Shown: positions 17,701 through 26,028 of the stretch, one piece after another
Numbering within the stretch: position 1 is the stretch's first letter
Layout of the letters: the number at the start of each line of letters is the position of its first letter
Assembly: GCF_042650605.1 (NCBI RefSeq)
Contig: NZ_JBHSBN010000014.1
Span: forward strand, 1-64,000
DNA length: 64,000 nucleotides
Source of the DNA: Micromonospora_J zhanjiangensis
GTDB lineage: Bacteria > Actinomycetota > Actinomycetes > Mycobacteriales > Micromonosporaceae
Direction: 5' to 3'
Notes under the pieces: generated by a model
Database searches by the model: none
Told to the model about the DNA's origin: nothing
The model's input: only the letters and a program-made list of their open reading frames with translations
Translations under genes and position numbers: made by a program

Positions 17701-18483
17701 GGCCCGTCGCTGCGGACCGAGCCGGCGGACATCGTGGTGCTGCCCGCCGGCGGCGGCCGGGTCGACCCGGTGATCAGCCGGGTGGGCAGCCAACCGACCT
17801 TCCAGCGGCTGCCGGTGCCCGACCTGAGTTTGAGCGTGTCGGTGGCCGGCCAGCCCGGCTACCTCGGCGGTGACGTGATCCCGGTCACCTTCACCGTCCG
17901 CAACGCCACCCCGTTGCCGGCCGACAACGTCTGGCTGGAGGTGACCCCGCCGCCGGCGTTGCTGCCGCCGACCGGCGCCGACCCGCGCTGCGGCACCGGG
18001 CGCCGGCTCTGCCTGCTCGGCACCATGGGCCCCGGCACCCAACAGGTGGTCACCGTGCTGCTGCCCGCCCGCGCCGCCGTCACCGGCACGGTCGCCGGCC
18101 GGCTCACCGGCACCGTCCGCCAGGTGCCGGCCGCGCGGACCGCGCAGGCGCCGGTCCAGGTGCTCGCTCCCCGGGTACGCGTCGACCCGGCGATCGGTCC
18201 GCCCGGCTTCGTCACCTCGGTGGTCGGTGTCGACTTCCCGCCCGGGGCGCGGGTGCGACTGGCCTGGGCGCCCGGGATCACCACCACCCCGGACACGGTC
18301 ACGGTGGGCCCGGACGGCGGCTTCCGCACCGCGATCCTGGTGCTGCGCAAGGACGCCCTGGGCCCGCGGTACATCACCGCGGTCCGCGTCTCGGGCCGCG
18401 CCTTCGGACCGGTCCGCGGGACCGAACCGTTCCTGGTGGTGCCGCGTGAACTCGGCCCACCGGTCTTCGGCGGCCGGGGGTGA
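14773..18483 (+). CDS. Secreted PD40 beta-propeller protein with inserted VWA and HYR domains
   Basis: 1236 residues, start GTG preceded by AGGGGAGG. Signal peptide: WGSRRRAVMVLVLLAWPGVTA. TolB/PD40 blades recur with the WSPDG/FSPDG...LAF signature: seven between about residues 120 and 480, two more at about 910-990. A von Willebrand factor A domain sits between the two sets (DIVFLVDNTGSM, a MIDAS-like DxTGS, about 515-720), then a HYR-like module (PSGSLFPIGQTVVTCTATD). C-terminal CARDB-like beta domains follow (VTFTVRNATPLPADNVWLEV). It precedes DUF4255 by 4 nt and so belongs to the injection-system operon, yet it should be exported. A calcium- or metal-dependent adhesion or assembly role outside the membrane is plausible, not shown. 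Confidence 0.8.
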   Translation: MRWGSRRRAVMVLVLLAWPGVTAPEPPARSAAGAALAAARAPAGAGYRLGYTSDERPTLMVEPAGGRAAPLLSDVERGDAEQDADARAGRLVWVGRRAAPGGADLGGGLYLRRPGATPLRLVGGPGTVTQPALSPDGRRVAFTSDRAGSADIWVVGVDGTGLRRLTDHPADDSWPTWSPDGTRIAFASNRADLAGDIWVVPATGGPPTQVTAGPAADGQPAWSPDGRRLAFSTTRFAPSAEPTLRTVATVAPAGGPVTRAVPGPGDAAEPAWSADGTQLAFTTTRDDPGGDVYALRAGRVVPVATGPLPQHDPAWRGADLIWTGADEDDSTDVWTSDAGGGDRRDHTARPGLSENGPAFSPDGARLAYSAQQTDGGARIVVADADGANPRLLAPPGTEAGDYDIDPTWSPNGDAIAFTRQPGNDSPSRILVVAVADARLLAEVPMPAYLRGDDGEPSWSPDGRQLAFARYASTRGSDLETPVVDRTAPPGSSFTVRQSVRTPEIPPRPDIVFLVDNTGSMAEADSTGVSVIQQLRERLLPDLVADIRRTRPDARFGLATFGASDNGVYDPKLYDPRLSLTSIDADITGAVKTLAADSAHSQENWFYALRRLAANDRIGFSPDRRSIVVLISDTNSVDQTNPDRSPISREEVLAGLQAAKIALVGVPIKTNAGENGLDYDGIASWLAGQTGGLITPDSTAGEMLRAITEAIGKLQVTVTPSARCDDGLSVGFDPDPARVPAGQPAVFTENVSVAPGAAPGTVLRCTLRFDLDPPEAGADVVQDLIVRVTPAGLPLVRVDDVRVPPAGSDGARVTYEASAVDVDGRPLPVRCQPPSGSLFPIGQTVVTCTATDGAGRTGSDTALVVVADPAARGSRIWRARLDGDVAGTLTVTDQLDVSARVGPACPSRSADRAPAWSPDGSAIAFADSSSDLCVVAPDGTGARHPLSTGDRADRLVEDPAFSPDGQRIAVALRRPEQGPSLRTEPADIVVLPAGGGRVDPVISRVGSQPTFQRLPVPDLSLSVSVAGQPGYLGGDVIPVTFTVRNATPLPADNVWLEVTPPPALLPPTGADPRCGTGRRLCLLGTMGPGTQQVVTVLLPARAAVTGTVAGRLTGTVRQVPAARTAQAPVQVLAPRVRVDPAIGPPGFVTSVVGVDFPPGARVRLAWAPGITTTPDTVTVGPDGGFRTAILVLRKDALGPRYITAVRVSGRAFGPVRGTEPFLVVPRELGPPVFGGRG

Positions 18484-18487
18484 GGTG

Positions 18488-19111
18488 GTGATCCACGAGA
18501 TCGACGACGCGCTGCGCCGGCTCGTCCGGGACGAGGCGCTGCCCAGTTCCGGCGTGGACATCGTGCTGGAGGCGCCGACCAAGGAATGGGCGGCCCGCCG
18601 CAACGCCCCCACGGTCAACGTCTACCTCTACGACATCCGCGAGGACCTGCGCCGCCGGTCCCGCGGCCTGATCAACGAGTACGACGAGCGCGGTCAGGTG
18701 GCCCGTCGGGTCGCCCCGCCCCGGTACGTGAAACTGTCCTACCTGGTCACCGCGTGGACGCAGCGGCCGGAGGACGAGCACCGGCTGCTCTCCTCGCTGC
18801 TGCTGTGCTTCCTGCGGCTGGACGCCGTACCGCCGGCCGTGCTGACCGGCTCGGTGGCGGCGCTCGGGATGCCGGTACCGATGACTGTCGCGCTGCCGCC
18901 GCCGGAGGACCGCGCCTTCGCCGACGTCTGGACCGCGCTGGGCGGCGAGCTGAAACCGTCGCTGGACCTGGTGGTCAGCGCCCCGGTGGACAGCGGCCGG
19001 GTGGTGCCGGCCGGACCGCCGGCCCACGAGGGCCTGGTCGCCGAGGTCGCCGACCGTACCGGCGACGCCGCCGACCGGGTCGGGCACGCCGGCCCGCGGA
19101 CCGGGCGGTGA
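18488..19111 (+). CDS. DUF4255 protein, Pvc16/Afp16-like sheath/tube terminator
   Basis: 207 residues. The N terminus MIHEIDDALRRLVRDEALP, followed by NAPTVNVYLYDIREDLRRRSRG and PPRYVKLSYLVTAWT, is the DUF4255 domain of Afp16/Pvc16, which caps the contractile tube at its distal end. The C-terminal 40 residues are Ala/Gly/Pro-rich. Two adjacent GTG codons (18485, 18488) follow GGGGGTGAG; the second gives the usual MIHE start. It lies 4 nt after the preceding stop and 3 nt before the ATPase gene. Confidence 0.88.
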   Translation: MIHEIDDALRRLVRDEALPSSGVDIVLEAPTKEWAARRNAPTVNVYLYDIREDLRRRSRGLINEYDERGQVARRVAPPRYVKLSYLVTAWTQRPEDEHRLLSSLLLCFLRLDAVPPAVLTGSVAALGMPVPMTVALPPPEDRAFADVWTALGGELKPSLDLVVSAPVDSGRVVPAGPPAHEGLVAEVADRTGDAADRVGHAGPRTGR

Positions 19112-19114
19112 GCG

Positions 19115-21136
19115 GTGGGCGGTGAGGCGCCGCCGGTGCTGCACCGCCTGCAGCACCTGGAACTCGCGGTACGCGCCGCGGTGGCCCGCCGCCGGGAGGG
19201 CGACCCGCAGCCGGACGATCCGTTCCGCGGGCTGTACCTCTCCGACGAGGTGGTCGACGCCGCCCTGGCCGCCGCCCGCGAGCCGTTCGACCCGTGGCCG
19301 CCCGACCCCGCCCGCCACCCGGACCGGCCCGACGACCGGTTGACCGAACTGGCCCGCGCCGCCGGGCTGAACCCGCTGGACGAGGCGCTGTTGCTGGTGG
19401 CGCTCGCCCCGGACGTGGACAGCCGGTTCGAGCAGTTCTACGGCTATCTCAACGACGACGTCACCCGGCGCCGACCGTCGATCGGGCTCGCGCTGCGGCT
19501 CTGCGGGTTGCCTGAGGCGGCCGCGCCGGCCCGGCGGCGGCTCGGCACCGGCGCACCACTGATCGACCTCGCGCTGCTGCGGACAGACGCCACCGACCGT
19601 CCGGTGCTCACCCGCGGCCTGTGGGTCCCCGACCGGGTCGGCGGCTGGCTGCTCGGCGCGGACGCACCCGAGCCGCTGCTGGTGGGCCTGGCCGAACCGG
19701 TCGAGCCGGTCGGACCGGCACCACCGGGCGCCGTACCGCTGGCCCGCGCGCTGGACCGGGCCGGCTCGCGCCTGGCGTACCTGCGGGAGAAACCCGGCGG
19801 CAGCGCACCGGCGCTGGCCACTGCCGCGCTCGACGGCGCGGGCCGGCGCGCGCTGGCCGTCGACCTGCCGCGGCTCGCCGCCGATCCGCAGCCGGCGGAA
19901 CTGGCCACCGTCCTGATCCGGGAGGCGTTGCTCACCGGGGCGGGCCTGGTGGTCGGCCCGGTGCACGGCGGTGAACCGTGGGCGGTGTGGTCGCGGTTGA
20001 CCGACGGCCCGGTGCCGGTGCTGGCGTACGGGACGCGGCCGTGGGACCCGACCTGGACCGCCCGCGCGCCGCTGCAGGTGGACGTGGAGCCGCTGACCGC
20101 GCCGCAGCGGGCCGCGGTCTGGCGGGCGGTGCTGCCGGGCCCGCTCGCCGACGGGCTGGACCCGGCCACCGCCACCGAGCAGTTCGTCCTCGGCGCACCG
20201 GCCATCCACCGGGCCGCCTCGGTGGCCGGGCAGCTCGCCGCCGCGGCCGGCGAGCCCGTCGGCGTGGCGCACCTGCGGGCCGGCGCGCGTACCCAGAACG
20301 CGGCCGGACTGGAACGACTGGCCCGGCGGATCGTCCCCGAGGTCGACTGGGACGACCTGGTGCTGCCGCCACCGACGCTGTCCCTGCTGCGTGAGCTGGC
20401 CGGCCGGGCCCGGCACCGCGACCGGGTGCTGCGCGAGTGGCGGATGCGGCCCGGCGGCGGACGCGGCCACGGGGTGACGGCGTTGTTCGCCGGCGACTCG
20501 GGCACCGGCAAGACGATGTCCGCCGAGGTGGTGGCCGGCGCCCTGGGACTGGACCTGTACACGGTCAACCTGGCCACCGTGGTCGACAAGTACGTCGGCG
20601 AGACGGAGAAGAACCTGGAACGCATCTTCGGCGAGGCCGCCGGGGTGAACGGGGTGCTGCTGTTCGACGAGGCGGACGCCATCTTCGGCAAGCGCTCCGA
20701 GGTACGCGACGCGCACGACCGGTACGCCAACATCGAGAGCGCCTACCTGTTGCAGCGGATGGAAACCTTCGACGGCCTGGCGGTGCTGGCCACGAACCTG
20801 CGGGCCAACCTGGACGAGGCGTTCACCCGGCGGCTGGACGTGGTGGTGGACTTCCCGGTGCCCGACGAGGCGGCCCGCCGGGCGTTGTGGGACCGGTGCC
20901 TCGGCGAGCGGGTTCCCCGTGGGCCGGACGTGGACCTGGAGTTCCTCGCGGGCGCGTTCGAGCTGGCCGGCGGGCACATCCGGTCGGCCGCCGTGACCGC
21001 CGGCTACCTGGCCGCCGCCGCCGATCGGCCGGTGGGAATGGCCGAGTTGATCGGCGCGGTCGGCCGGGAGTACCGCAAGCTCGGCCGGCTGACCCTGGAG
21101 AGCGAGTTCGGCCGCTACCTGGACCTGGCCGACTGA
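19115..21136 (+). CDS. AAA+ ATPase of contractile injection system (Afp15/Pvc15-like)
   Basis: 673 residues. Residues 1-430 are a poorly conserved N-terminal region with winged-helix-like stretches (DPFRGLYLSDEVVDAALA; LTELARAAGLNPLDEALLLVALAP). The AAA+ module at about 440-673 has Walker A GDSGTGKT (about 460-467), Walker B GVLLFDEADAIFGKRSEV, and sensor-1/arginine-finger region AVLATNLRANLDEAFTRRLD. This ATPase is a hallmark of eCIS loci (Afp15/Pvc15) and is thought to act in particle assembly or remodelling. Start GTG at 19115 lies 3 nt after the DUF4255 stop. Confidence 0.93.
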   Translation: MGGEAPPVLHRLQHLELAVRAAVARRREGDPQPDDPFRGLYLSDEVVDAALAAAREPFDPWPPDPARHPDRPDDRLTELARAAGLNPLDEALLLVALAPDVDSRFEQFYGYLNDDVTRRRPSIGLALRLCGLPEAAAPARRRLGTGAPLIDLALLRTDATDRPVLTRGLWVPDRVGGWLLGADAPEPLLVGLAEPVEPVGPAPPGAVPLARALDRAGSRLAYLREKPGGSAPALATAALDGAGRRALAVDLPRLAADPQPAELATVLIREALLTGAGLVVGPVHGGEPWAVWSRLTDGPVPVLAYGTRPWDPTWTARAPLQVDVEPLTAPQRAAVWRAVLPGPLADGLDPATATEQFVLGAPAIHRAASVAGQLAAAAGEPVGVAHLRAGARTQNAAGLERLARRIVPEVDWDDLVLPPPTLSLLRELAGRARHRDRVLREWRMRPGGGRGHGVTALFAGDSGTGKTMSAEVVAGALGLDLYTVNLATVVDKYVGETEKNLERIFGEAAGVNGVLLFDEADAIFGKRSEVRDAHDRYANIESAYLLQRMETFDGLAVLATNLRANLDEAFTRRLDVVVDFPVPDEAARRALWDRCLGERVPRGPDVDLEFLAGAFELAGGHIRSAAVTAGYLAAAADRPVGMAELIGAVGREYRKLGRLTLESEFGRYLDLAD

Positions 21137-21286
21137 CCCGATCGGTGCGCCACTGTTGCTGCGACGTCTGCTACGCAACGACCTGCTCACCGCACTTGCA
21201 CAGGAACGCACCATCGAGGCCGGCGCGCCGATCACGGCGTGCCGGGCGTTGTCCGTGCCGGCCGCCCGGCGGCGGTGGCTGCCGGT

Positions 21287-21349
21287 TCGTTGCCCCTTCG
21301 GGCAGTCGGTGTGCCCTCCCGTACGGTCTGGTTGCCCTTTCGCACGGTC
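21287..21349. repeat. Three contiguous 21-bp imperfect direct repeats upstream of DUF4157 gene
   Basis: Units at 21287-21307, 21308-21328 and 21329-21349 share TGCCCyyyCGnrCrGTC. The 21-bp period equals two helical turns, placing all units on the same DNA face. They lie 71-133 bp upstream of the DUF4157 start, in the only sizeable gap between the ATPase and the cargo cassette. Confidence 0.6.
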
Positions 21350-21419
21350 CGGTGGGGATGGCCTCGCTCGCCGTCGTGGGTGGACCGTCGAGGCAGAACC
21401 GGGTCGCAGGAGGGTAGCC

Positions 21420-22193
21420 ATGCGCGGACACCGTGAGTTCGACTCCGAGGCGGCGGCACGCCCGACCGGCGACCGTCCGGTGGGCGCCGACCGGGACGGC
21501 GAGTCCCTGATGTACGCCGCCGCCACCGCCGGCCGGTCCGACGTGCTGGGCGCCGGTGGGCTGCTCGGCCTGCAACGGGCGGTGGGCAACGCCGCCGTCG
21601 GCGAGCTGCTGGAGCCGACCGAGCGGCGCTCACCCGTGCACGACGTGGTCAACTCCGGCGGCGGTTCCCCGCTGGCGCCGGACGTACGCGCCGACATGGA
21701 GACCCGGTTCGGCGGCCAGGACTTCGGCGACGTCCGGGTGCACACCGACGGTGCCGCGCACGAGTCGGCCAGGTCGGTCAACGCGCAGGCGTACACGGTC
21801 GGGTCGAACATCGTCTTCCAGCGGGACAGCTACGACCCCGCGTCGACTGCCGGCCGGCACATGCTCGCGCACGAGCTGACCCATGTGGTGCAGCAGCGCA
21901 GCGGGCCGGTGGACGGCACCGACAACGGCGGCGGGGTGAAGGTCAGTGATCCGTCCGACCGGTTCGAGCGGGAGGCCGTCGCCAACGCCGACCGGCTGAT
22001 GTCCGCCCCGGCCGGGCCCGTTGCCGCCCCCGTCGCGGCGCCGGCCGGGCCCGTCCAGCGGGCGGTGGACGCCGTCGGCCACGACCAGCCCGCGGTGCAG
22101 CGCGAGGAGTTGCCCGAGGAGGACGAGTCGGCACAGACGTACGTCCAGCGGCAGGAGACTGGCGAGGAGGAAGAGGAGACCGCCGCCGGGTGA
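21420..22193 (+). CDS. eCIS core-domain (DUF4157) metallopeptidase-like protein
   Basis: 257 residues. A disordered N terminus contains LQRAVGNAAV at residues 51-60. The DUF4157 'eCIS core' domain (about 85-165) reads LAPDVRADMETRFGGQDFGDVRVHTD ... NAQAYTVGSNIVF ... HMLAHELTHVVQQ, with an intact HELTH zinc-protease motif at 151-155. The C terminus is acidic (EEEEE) and contains three VQR tripeptides. ATG at 21420 follows GCAGGAGGG. DUF4157 modules are associated with proteins loaded into or processed by contractile injection systems. Here it is a separate gene 43 bp before a toxin-like gene, so it may be a processing protease or loading factor for that cargo (inference). Confidence 0.87.
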   Translation: MRGHREFDSEAAARPTGDRPVGADRDGESLMYAAATAGRSDVLGAGGLLGLQRAVGNAAVGELLEPTERRSPVHDVVNSGGGSPLAPDVRADMETRFGGQDFGDVRVHTDGAAHESARSVNAQAYTVGSNIVFQRDSYDPASTAGRHMLAHELTHVVQQRSGPVDGTDNGGGVKVSDPSDRFEREAVANADRLMSAPAGPVAAPVAAPAGPVQRAVDAVGHDQPAVQREELPEEDESAQTYVQRQETGEEEEETAAG

Positions 22194-22236
22194 CAGGGCC
22201 CGATCGTCGGCGACTCGTCGGGCAGGGAGGCGTGAG

Positions 22237-25200
22237 GTGAAGACACCGGCCGAGGAGCGGGATGCCGCGCCGCGCCGGGCCGCGCCGGTCGCGCCACCGC
22301 GCACGGCCGTCGAGCCCGAGACCGCCACCCCCGGGGTACGCGAGTCGCCCGACCGCCCGCTCAGTCGCGCGACCGTGCAGCGGTTGCAGGCCGGGGCGGG
22401 CAACCGGGCGGTGTCCGCGCTCGTCGCGCAACGTCGCGCCGCGTCGACGCGTACCCCCGCGAAGCGAGCCGGCGCGGCCGGTGCGTCGCGCGGACCGGCG
22501 GTGCCCGCCCAGCGAACGGCATCGTCGTCCGCCGCCGGCGCGGCCCCGTCCGCGACCTCGGCGACCTCGGCGACCGTCGTGCCGGCCGGTGCCGCACCGG
22601 CCGCGGCGGCCCCGGTGCGGCGCCTGGACATCGAGGCCGGCCCGGTGCAGCGGCTGGCCACCGATGCCGGACCGGTCCACCGTCCCGGGCCGGAGGCCGA
22701 TCCGAAGTTCCGGGCGTTGACGGCGGACGTGCGCGGCAAGCAGAAGCTGCTCGCCGCGCATCCGCCCGCGAAGAGCGAGGCGGCCAGGGCGCAGGGCGCC
22801 GCGAAGCCGCCGCAGGACGACAAGCAGGCCCAGGGCAAGGCGGCCAACGCGGAGAAGATGAACGCCGCCAAGCCGGGGGAGTTCGACAAGGCGGCGTTCG
22901 TCCGGGCGGTCAACGACGCCATCGCGGCGCAGGCGCCGAAGAACCTCGACGAGGCCGCGAGGTTCGGCGACTCCGGCAAGGCCGACGCGGTCAAGGGTCA
23001 GGTGCAGGGCAAGGTCACCGACGGGAAGAAGGCGTCGGCCGGCGCCATCGAGACCACCACGAAGGCGCCGCCGGACACGTCGGCGGCGAAGGAGAAGCCG
23101 GTCACCCCGCTGGTCGCGGACAAGCCGCCCGGCACCCCCGGTACGCCCGACCCGGCGAAGGCGGTGCCGGACCGGGCCCCGCCGGAGGCGACCGACTTCT
23201 CGGCCGGACCGAAGCAGGTCGACCAGCAGATGGCCGACGCGCAGGTCACCGAGGACCAGCTGGCGAGGTCGAACGAGCCGGAGTTCACCGGCGCGCTCAA
23301 GGAGAAGGGCGCCGCCGAGCAGCACGCGGCCACCGCCCCCGGGCAGGTCCGCGCGGCCGAGGCGCAGACCCTGACCGGGGCGAAGGCCGCGGCCGGGCAG
23401 GCCGGCGCGGCGGCGATGACCGCGCTGGCCGGGCACCGCAGGGTGGCCGGCGCCCAGGTCTCGGCGGGCAAGGACGGCGCCAAGTCGGCGGACGAGGCGA
23501 AACGGGCGCAGGTCACGGCGAAGCTGCAGACCGTCTTCGACGCCACCAAGAAGGACGTCGAGGACATCCTGTCCGGGCTCGACAAGAAGGTCGACGACCA
23601 GTTCAGCACGGGCGAGAAGGCGGCCCGGGACGCGTTCACCGCCGAGCACAAGCGGCGGATGGACGAGTACAAGGACAAGCGGTACTCGGGTCTGATCGGC
23701 AAGGGCCGGTGGCTGAGGGACAAGTTCGCCGGGCTGCCCGAGGAGGCCAACCAGATTTTCGTGACGGCCCGCAAGGGCTACGTCGACCGGATGCAGCAGG
23801 TGATCTCCGGGGTGGCCGACACCATCGGGGCGGAGCTGACCCGGGCCAAGCGGCGCATCGCGGACGGGCGGACGGAACTGCAGGCCGCGGTCAAGGCGCT
23901 CGGACCCGAGTTGCAGGCGATCGGCAAGGAGGCCGCTGCCGACTTCGCCGGGAAGTTCGACGAGCTGACCGAGTCGGTCGACAACAAGGGCACCGAGCTG
24001 GTGCAGACGCTCGCGTCGAAGTACAACGAGGCGCTGAAGTCGGTCGACGAGGAGATCGCGGCCGAGAAGGAGAAGAACAAGGGCCTGGTGGCCAAGGCCG
24101 TCGACGCGGTCGCCGGGGTCATCAAGACCATCCTCGAGTTGAAGGACCTGCTGCTCGGCGTGCTGGCCAAGGCCGCCGCGGCGGTCGCGGCGATCATCAA
24201 GGACCCGATCGGCTTCCTCGGCAACCTGGTCAGTGCGGTCGGCGCCGGGCTGCGGGCGTTCCTGGCCAACATCGGCGAGCACCTGAAGAAGGGCCTGATC
24301 GGCTGGCTCACCGGGGCCATGGCCGGGGCCGGGCTGGAACTTCCGGCGAAGTTCGACCTGCGCGGCATCGTCATGATGATCGGCTCGCTGCTCGGGCTGA
24401 CCTGGGGCGCCATCCGTGGCCGGATCGTTCAGAAGGGCATCCCCGAGCAGGCGATGGGCGCGGTGGAGAAGTCCGTGCCACTGGTGCAGAAGGTCCGGTC
24501 CGAAGGGCTCGGCGGTCTCTGGGAGGAACTCAAGGAGAAGGTCGGCGACCTCAAGGAGAACCTGTTCGGGAAGATCAGCGAGTACCTGATCCCGACCATC
24601 CTGATGGCCGGCATCACCTGGATCATCTCGCTGCTGAACCCGGCGTCCGCGTTCGTCCGGGCGGTCAAGATGATCATCGACTTCGTCTCGTTCATCGTCA
24701 ACCAGGGCGCCCAGATCCTCGAATTCGTCAACTCCGTGCTGGACGCCATCATCGCGATCGCCGGCGGCGGGGCGGGCGGCGTGCCGGCGTTGATCGAGAA
24801 GGCGCTGGCGCGATCGGTGCCGGTGCTGATCGGGGCCCTGGCCGCCATCCTGGGAGTCGGCGGGATCGCCGAGAAGGTCAAGAAGTTCTTCCAGGCGCTG
24901 TCCAGGCCGGTCATGAAGGCCGTCGACTGGGTGGTCGGCAAGATCGTTGCGGTCGGAAAGAAGATCTGGGCGAAGCTCAAGAACCGTCGGGGTGACCGTG
25001 CAGCCGCGGGCGGGGTACCGACCACCGCCAGGGAGAAGGAGAAAGTTGCCCGGCAGGCCGCCGACGACGGGTACCGAGCGATCACCCAGGTGCCTGTCAG
25101 CCAGGTTCCGGCCGCCCTGGACGCCGTCTACGGCCGGTGGCAGGGTCGAGGCGTGAAGCGGCTCGAGGTGGTGCCGCTCGGCAACCACGAGTTCACCGTC

Positions 25201-26028
25201 GAGGCCAGCGTCAACCCGACCACCCGGTCGCAGAAGAAGGCGTCGGTGGACGTCCCGGTGCCGCCCGAGCAGCTGCAGGTGGAGCAGGTGACCGCGACCA
25301 GCTTCGCGTCCAGCACCACCGCGGCCAGCGGCAGCTTCAGCGCCGATTCGGCGGCGGAGCTCACCGAGATCCTCACCAGCGGTGCCAGTCAGCGACAGCT
25401 CGCCGTCACCGACAGCCAGCAGGGCGCGCACGCCGAGGAACAGGTGACCAACCACTTCCACCGGAGTTGGGGCCAACGCCGGGAGGAGATCACCGCCGCG
25501 CTGGCGGCCCGCCGTCGGCAGGCTCCCACGAAGCTGTTCGACAGCGTCCGCATGTTGATGAACGTCAGCAAGAGCAGTTGCATCAACTGCGCCAGCTACA
25601 TCGTCCGGTTCACCCGGGAGCTGCGCGGATCGGCCTCCTCGGTACGGGTGGCGATGAAGTTCGCCTCTCTGTACAAGGGGGCGCAGGAGGTACCCAAGTC
25701 GAACATGGACGAGCACGGCACGCTGATCCGGCTGTTCCTGGAAAAGGGTCAGCTCAAGGGCACCAACCGGTTGGGTCGACTGTGGGGCCGGATGTCCTTG
25801 TTCGGCGACAGGTCGGAACGGGTCACCGAGGTGTCCGGTACCTACAATGCGGGCAAGGCCGGCATCGCGATCCTCAAGGACGCGGGCATCGAGGTCGACG
25901 TCCTCGACCAGCACGACGTGCAGGGTAAGGGCAGCGCCGAGCAACGGAACATCCTTGAGCGCCGGAACACCCGGCTCAAGGCGGCGCTCGACGAGGTCGA
26001 CGAGAAGTTGAAGGTGAGGAAGGGATAG
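22237..26028 (+). CDS. Putative eCIS cargo toxin with C-terminal nucleic-acid/nucleotide deaminase domain
   Basis: 1263 residues, start GTG behind GGGAGGCGTGAG. Residues 1-230 are disordered, Ala/Pro-rich, with LQAGAGNRAV at 50-59 and VQR motifs. Residues about 230-630 are charged, helical and Lys-rich. Residues about 610-900 contain hydrophobic/amphipathic helices (LVAKAVDAVAGVIKTIL; AAVAAIIKDPIGFLGNLVSA; YLIPTILMAGITWIISLL), possibly a translocation or packing segment. The last 230 residues carry a cytidine-deaminase-fold signature: HAE (His1065, Glu1067) and SSCINC (Cys1115, Cys1118), which would bind zinc and supply the proton-shuttling Glu. The next gene, a SUKH-like protein, starts right after the stop. 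Substrate (DNA, RNA or free nucleotide) is unknown. No homology search could be run, so the deaminase call rests on motif order and context. Confidence 0.78.
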   Translation: MKTPAEERDAAPRRAAPVAPPRTAVEPETATPGVRESPDRPLSRATVQRLQAGAGNRAVSALVAQRRAASTRTPAKRAGAAGASRGPAVPAQRTASSSAAGAAPSATSATSATVVPAGAAPAAAAPVRRLDIEAGPVQRLATDAGPVHRPGPEADPKFRALTADVRGKQKLLAAHPPAKSEAARAQGAAKPPQDDKQAQGKAANAEKMNAAKPGEFDKAAFVRAVNDAIAAQAPKNLDEAARFGDSGKADAVKGQVQGKVTDGKKASAGAIETTTKAPPDTSAAKEKPVTPLVADKPPGTPGTPDPAKAVPDRAPPEATDFSAGPKQVDQQMADAQVTEDQLARSNEPEFTGALKEKGAAEQHAATAPGQVRAAEAQTLTGAKAAAGQAGAAAMTALAGHRRVAGAQVSAGKDGAKSADEAKRAQVTAKLQTVFDATKKDVEDILSGLDKKVDDQFSTGEKAARDAFTAEHKRRMDEYKDKRYSGLIGKGRWLRDKFAGLPEEANQIFVTARKGYVDRMQQVISGVADTIGAELTRAKRRIADGRTELQAAVKALGPELQAIGKEAAADFAGKFDELTESVDNKGTELVQTLASKYNEALKSVDEEIAAEKEKNKGLVAKAVDAVAGVIKTILELKDLLLGVLAKAAAAVAAIIKDPIGFLGNLVSAVGAGLRAFLANIGEHLKKGLIGWLTGAMAGAGLELPAKFDLRGIVMMIGSLLGLTWGAIRGRIVQKGIPEQAMGAVEKSVPLVQKVRSEGLGGLWEELKEKVGDLKENLFGKISEYLIPTILMAGITWIISLLNPASAFVRAVKMIIDFVSFIVNQGAQILEFVNSVLDAIIAIAGGGAGGVPALIEKALARSVPVLIGALAAILGVGGIAEKVKKFFQALSRPVMKAVDWVVGKIVAVGKKIWAKLKNRRGDRAAAGGVPTTAREKEKVARQAADDGYRAITQVPVSQVPAALDAVYGRWQGRGVKRLEVVPLGNHEFTVEASVNPTTRSQKKASVDVPVPPEQLQVEQVTATSFASSTTAASGSFSADSAAELTEILTSGASQRQLAVTDSQQGAHAEEQVTNHFHRSWGQRREEITAALAARRRQAPTKLFDSVRMLMNVSKSSCINCASYIVRFTRELRGSASSVRVAMKFASLYKGAQEVPKSNMDEHGTLIRLFLEKGQLKGTNRLGRLWGRMSLFGDRSERVTEVSGTYNAGKAGIAILKDAGIEVDVLDQHDVQGKGSAEQRNILERRNTRLKAALDEVDEKLKVRKG

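Noticed and set aside
13912..18618. A 1568-codon open frame on the minus strand opposite the PD40/VWA gene
   Set aside because: Its translation is Arg/Gly/Pro/Ala-rich without domains, and it is the antisense shadow of a well-supported gene in high-GC DNA.
21943..25944. A 1333-codon minus-strand open frame opposite the toxin gene
   Set aside because: No recognisable domain, composition typical of an antisense frame, and the + strand frame has motifs and operon spacing.
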